A stretch of DNA of 6,614 nt, taken from NCBI GenBank assembly GCA_016199025.1, contig JACQHM010000151.1, forward strand, positions 1 through 6,614. The letters are read 5' to 3'. Origin of the DNA: Candidatus Methylomirabilota bacterium (lineage in GTDB: Bacteria; Methylomirabilota; Methylomirabilia; Methylomirabilales; JACQHM01). The position numbers and the translations under genes were made by a program. Below the pieces are notes generated by a model. The model did not search any database, was not told the origin of the DNA, and saw only the letters and a program-made list of their open reading frames with translations. This document shows, piece by piece, positions 5,708-6,614 of the stretch (positions are counted from its first letter, which is position 1; each line of letters opens with the position of its first letter).

Positions 5708-6085
5708 ATGCCAGGCACAAAAGGCGGTCACTTTGTGATTGCAATCGTGCTCGTTTTGATTGTCTTGGCGGGAACTGGCCAGAGCTTGGCCGAGGGGACC
5801 AAGGGCACGGAGGCCTCCTCGGCTATCAAGGTCCGGGTAGAGGAGGCCTACGGCAAGCTGCCCCTGCACTTTGAGGCCAACCAGGGCCAGACCGATACGC
5901 AGGTCAATTTCTTGTCGCGCGGTAGCGGCTACACGCTGTTTCTGACCCCCATCGAGGCGGTGCTTGCCTTAAAGCAGCCATCAGCCATCAGCCATCAGCC
6001 GTCAGCCGTCAAAACTCAAGACTCACAACCCTTGTCCCCTCCCCCCAGCGTGGGGACTGAATCCGACTTGTTCCCTCCCCCCTAG
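5708..6085 (+). CDS. Secreted DUF7948/SBBP-type protein, N-terminal segment; closed early by a frameshift in a heptamer tract
   Basis: This encodes 125 residues. AGGAGG (5695-5700) sits 7 nt before the ATG, with further purines after it. Lys5, the hydrophobic run FVIAIVLVLIVLAG (9-22) and GQSLA|EG form a signal peptide with likely cleavage after Ala28. YGKLPLHFEANQGQTDTQVN (48-67) and SRGSGYTLFLTPIEAVLAL (70-88) are the hallmark start of the DUF7948 domain found at the N-terminus of SBBP-repeat (beta-propeller) secreted proteins. From residue 89 the frame enters repeat-derived sequence (QPSAISHQPSA) and stops at TAG 6083-6085. The rest of the domain continues in another frame (6123 onward). 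The product as written would be a short secreted stub; the gene is either frameshifted, switched off by the tract, or affected by an assembly slip. Confidence 0.8.
   Translation: MPGTKGGHFVIAIVLVLIVLAGTGQSLAEGTKGTEASSAIKVRVEEAYGKLPLHFEANQGQTDTQVNFLSRGSGYTLFLTPIEAVLALKQPSAISHQPSAVKTQDSQPLSPPPSVGTESDLFPPP
5975..6009 (+). repeat. Tandem heptamer tract, five copies of CAGCC(A/G)T, inside a coding region
   Basis: Three copies of CAGCCAT are followed by two of CAGCCGT, with no gaps. A 7-bp unit changes the reading frame with each copy gained or lost. The upstream domain is read in the frame of 5708; the downstream domain is read in the frame of 6123, which is open from 5973 onward. Subtracting one unit, or adding two, joins them. 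Confidence 0.9.
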
Positions 6086-6110
6086 CGCGGGGGAGGGTAA
6101 GGGTGGGGGG
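6034..6110. repeat. Palindromic GC-rich repeat inserted in the DUF7948 gene
   Basis: Two hairpins are seen: GTCCCC (6034-6039) with GGGGAC (6052-6057), and the 9-bp perfect stem CCCTCCCCC (6073-6081), loop CTAGCGC, GGGGGAGGG (6089-6097), followed by TAAGGGTGGGGGG. The right part matches the repeat upstream of GH57 (4189-4210) at 20 of 22 positions. It separates two conserved parts of the domain and supplies the TAG at 6083 in the upstream frame, while the downstream frame passes through it without a stop. Confidence 0.75.
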
Positions 6111-6122
6111 ATTGTGTTGCGC

Positions 6123-6614
6123 ATGAAGCTCGTCAGCGCCAACCCCCAGCCGCAAGTCACAAGGCTGGAAGAGCTACCTGGCAAGGTCAACTACTTTATC
6201 GGCAACGATCCCACCAAGTGGCGCGCGAACATTCCCACCTACGCTAAAGTCAAATACGAGGATGTGTATCCAGGGGTGGATCTGGTCTACTACGGCACCC
6301 AGCGCCAATTGGAATACGACTTCGTGGTCGCCCCTGGCGCCGATCCCGGAGCCATCACGCTTGCCTTTGAGGGCTTGGTAGGGGCAGGCCCCTGCGCCTG
6401 CCCACAGGAGGGCGACCACAGGGGGTCGCCCCTACAGATAGACGACAACGGCGATTTCATCGTGCATATCCCTGGCGGCGCGCTCAGCCTGCACAAGCCC
6501 CGCGTCTATCAGCAGATCAACGGTGTCAAACAGGATATCCCCGGTTGCTATGTCTTGCTCCCTCTCTCCCCGCAAGCAGGCCACCCTACATCCGCTCTCC
6601 CTGTGGGAGAGGGC
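6123..6614 (+). CDS. DUF7948/SBBP-type protein, continuation of the domain in the shifted frame; 3' partial
   Basis: From VLRMKLVSANPQPQVTRLEE (GTG 6114; ATG 6123 used here) the frame reads GKVNYFIGNDPTKWRANIPT, YAKVKYEDVYPGVDLVYYGT and RQLEYDFVVAPGADPGAITL, the conserved second half of DUF7948, then NGDFIVHIPGGALSLHKPRV. It is open to the window end. It lacks its own signal peptide and has only a poor G-rich ribosome binding site, so it is best read as the rest of the gene that starts at 5708, not a separate gene. Two further palindromic repeats lie inside it in frame: 6378-6435, coding for LVGAGPCACPQEGDHRGSPL, and one beginning near 6554. In relatives, as I recall them, those residues are absent. 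SBBP beta-propeller repeats would be expected downstream of the window. The protein would be exported, with a likely surface role, but function is unknown. Confidence 0.75.
   Translation, partial: MKLVSANPQPQVTRLEELPGKVNYFIGNDPTKWRANIPTYAKVKYEDVYPGVDLVYYGTQRQLEYDFVVAPGADPGAITLAFEGLVGAGPCACPQEGDHRGSPLQIDDNGDFIVHIPGGALSLHKPRVYQQINGVKQDIPGCYVLLPLSPQAGHPTSALPVGEG
6378..6435. repeat. Double-hairpin palindromic repeat inserted in frame
   Basis: The ends GTAGGGGC (6378-6385) and GCCCCTAC (6428-6435) are perfect inverted repeats. Inside are two 8-bp perfect hairpins: GGGCAGGC (6382-6389) with GCCTGCCC (6396-6403), and GGGCGACC (6410-6417) with GGTCGCCC (6424-6431), each with a 6-nt loop. I recall this GGGGCAGGC...GGTCGCCCCTAC family as a common intergenic repeat in Chloroflexota-like and other environmental genomes. 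Confidence 0.8.
6554..6614. repeat. Third palindromic repeat family, in frame, cut by the window end
   Basis: TTGCTCCCTCTCTCCCC (from 6554) starts the element, and CTCTCCC (6595-6601), loop TGT, GGGAGAG (6605-6611) forms a 7-bp perfect hairpin before the window ends. The coding frame stays open, reading LLPLSPQAGHPTSALPVGEG in place of the conserved domain sequence. Confidence 0.6.

Noticed and set aside
5411..5869. Two overlapping - strand frames upstream of the secreted-protein gene
   Set aside because: No domain or ribosome binding site; they run through the leader, terminator and signal-peptide region of the + strand gene.
5975..6009. CRISPR-like or coding triplet repeat
   Set aside because: The unit is 7 bp without spacers, so it is a simple tandem tract and not a CRISPR array or in-frame peptide repeat.

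Overview
The window looks like chromosome from an uncultured, GC-rich bacterium. Strong AGGAGG-type ribosome binding sites, fused 2-oxoacid oxidoreductase chemistry, a family GH57 glucan enzyme and many GC-rich palindromic repeats fit lineages such as NC10/Methylomirabilota, Nitrospirota or Chloroflexota-like environmental genomes. No rRNA or other marker gene is present, so the lineage is a guess.

Layout. (1) Positions 1-1681, + strand: the 3' two-thirds of the gamma-type plus DUF6537 part of a fused indolepyruvate ferredoxin oxidoreductase, then a 77-residue stand-alone Lrp/AsnC ligand-binding (RAM) domain protein, probably one transcript. (2) Positions 1698-4146, - strand, convergent with the first pair: a GH57 4-alpha-glucanotransferase followed after 13 bp by a small TPR protein. 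(3) Positions 4147-4569: an intergenic region with a GC-rich palindromic repeat in the GH57 leader, a predicted GH57 promoter, a 150-bp MITE-like element with terminal inverted repeats, and a predicted + strand promoter that starts at the first base after that element. (4) Positions 4570-5348, + strand: a small retroviral-type (clan AA) aspartyl protease and a UPF0175-family antitoxin-like protein with no visible toxin partner. (5) Positions 5349-5707: no gene, but a promoter with a perfect TTGACA -35 box, a structured leader and a strong hairpin-plus-T-tract terminator, all ahead of the next gene. (6) Positions 5708-6614: the start of a secreted DUF7948/SBBP-type (beta-propeller) protein.

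The most interesting part is region 6. The secreted-protein gene holds at least three different palindromic repeat elements plus a tract of five CAGCC(A/G)T heptamers. The conserved domain is split over two reading frames exactly across the heptamer tract, and the downstream frame is open from inside the tract to the window end. Losing one heptamer (or gaining two) would put signal peptide and domain back into one frame, so the gene behaves on paper like a phase-variable contingency locus that is 'off' in this assembly. The other repeats sit in frame, in the manner of palindromic elements known to insert into Rickettsia genes.

Metabolically, regions 1 and 2 are ordinary: arylpyruvate oxidation linked to ferredoxin, with a possible amino-acid-sensing accessory protein, and alpha-glucan remodelling. 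I see no tRNA, rRNA, CRISPR array or transposase gene.
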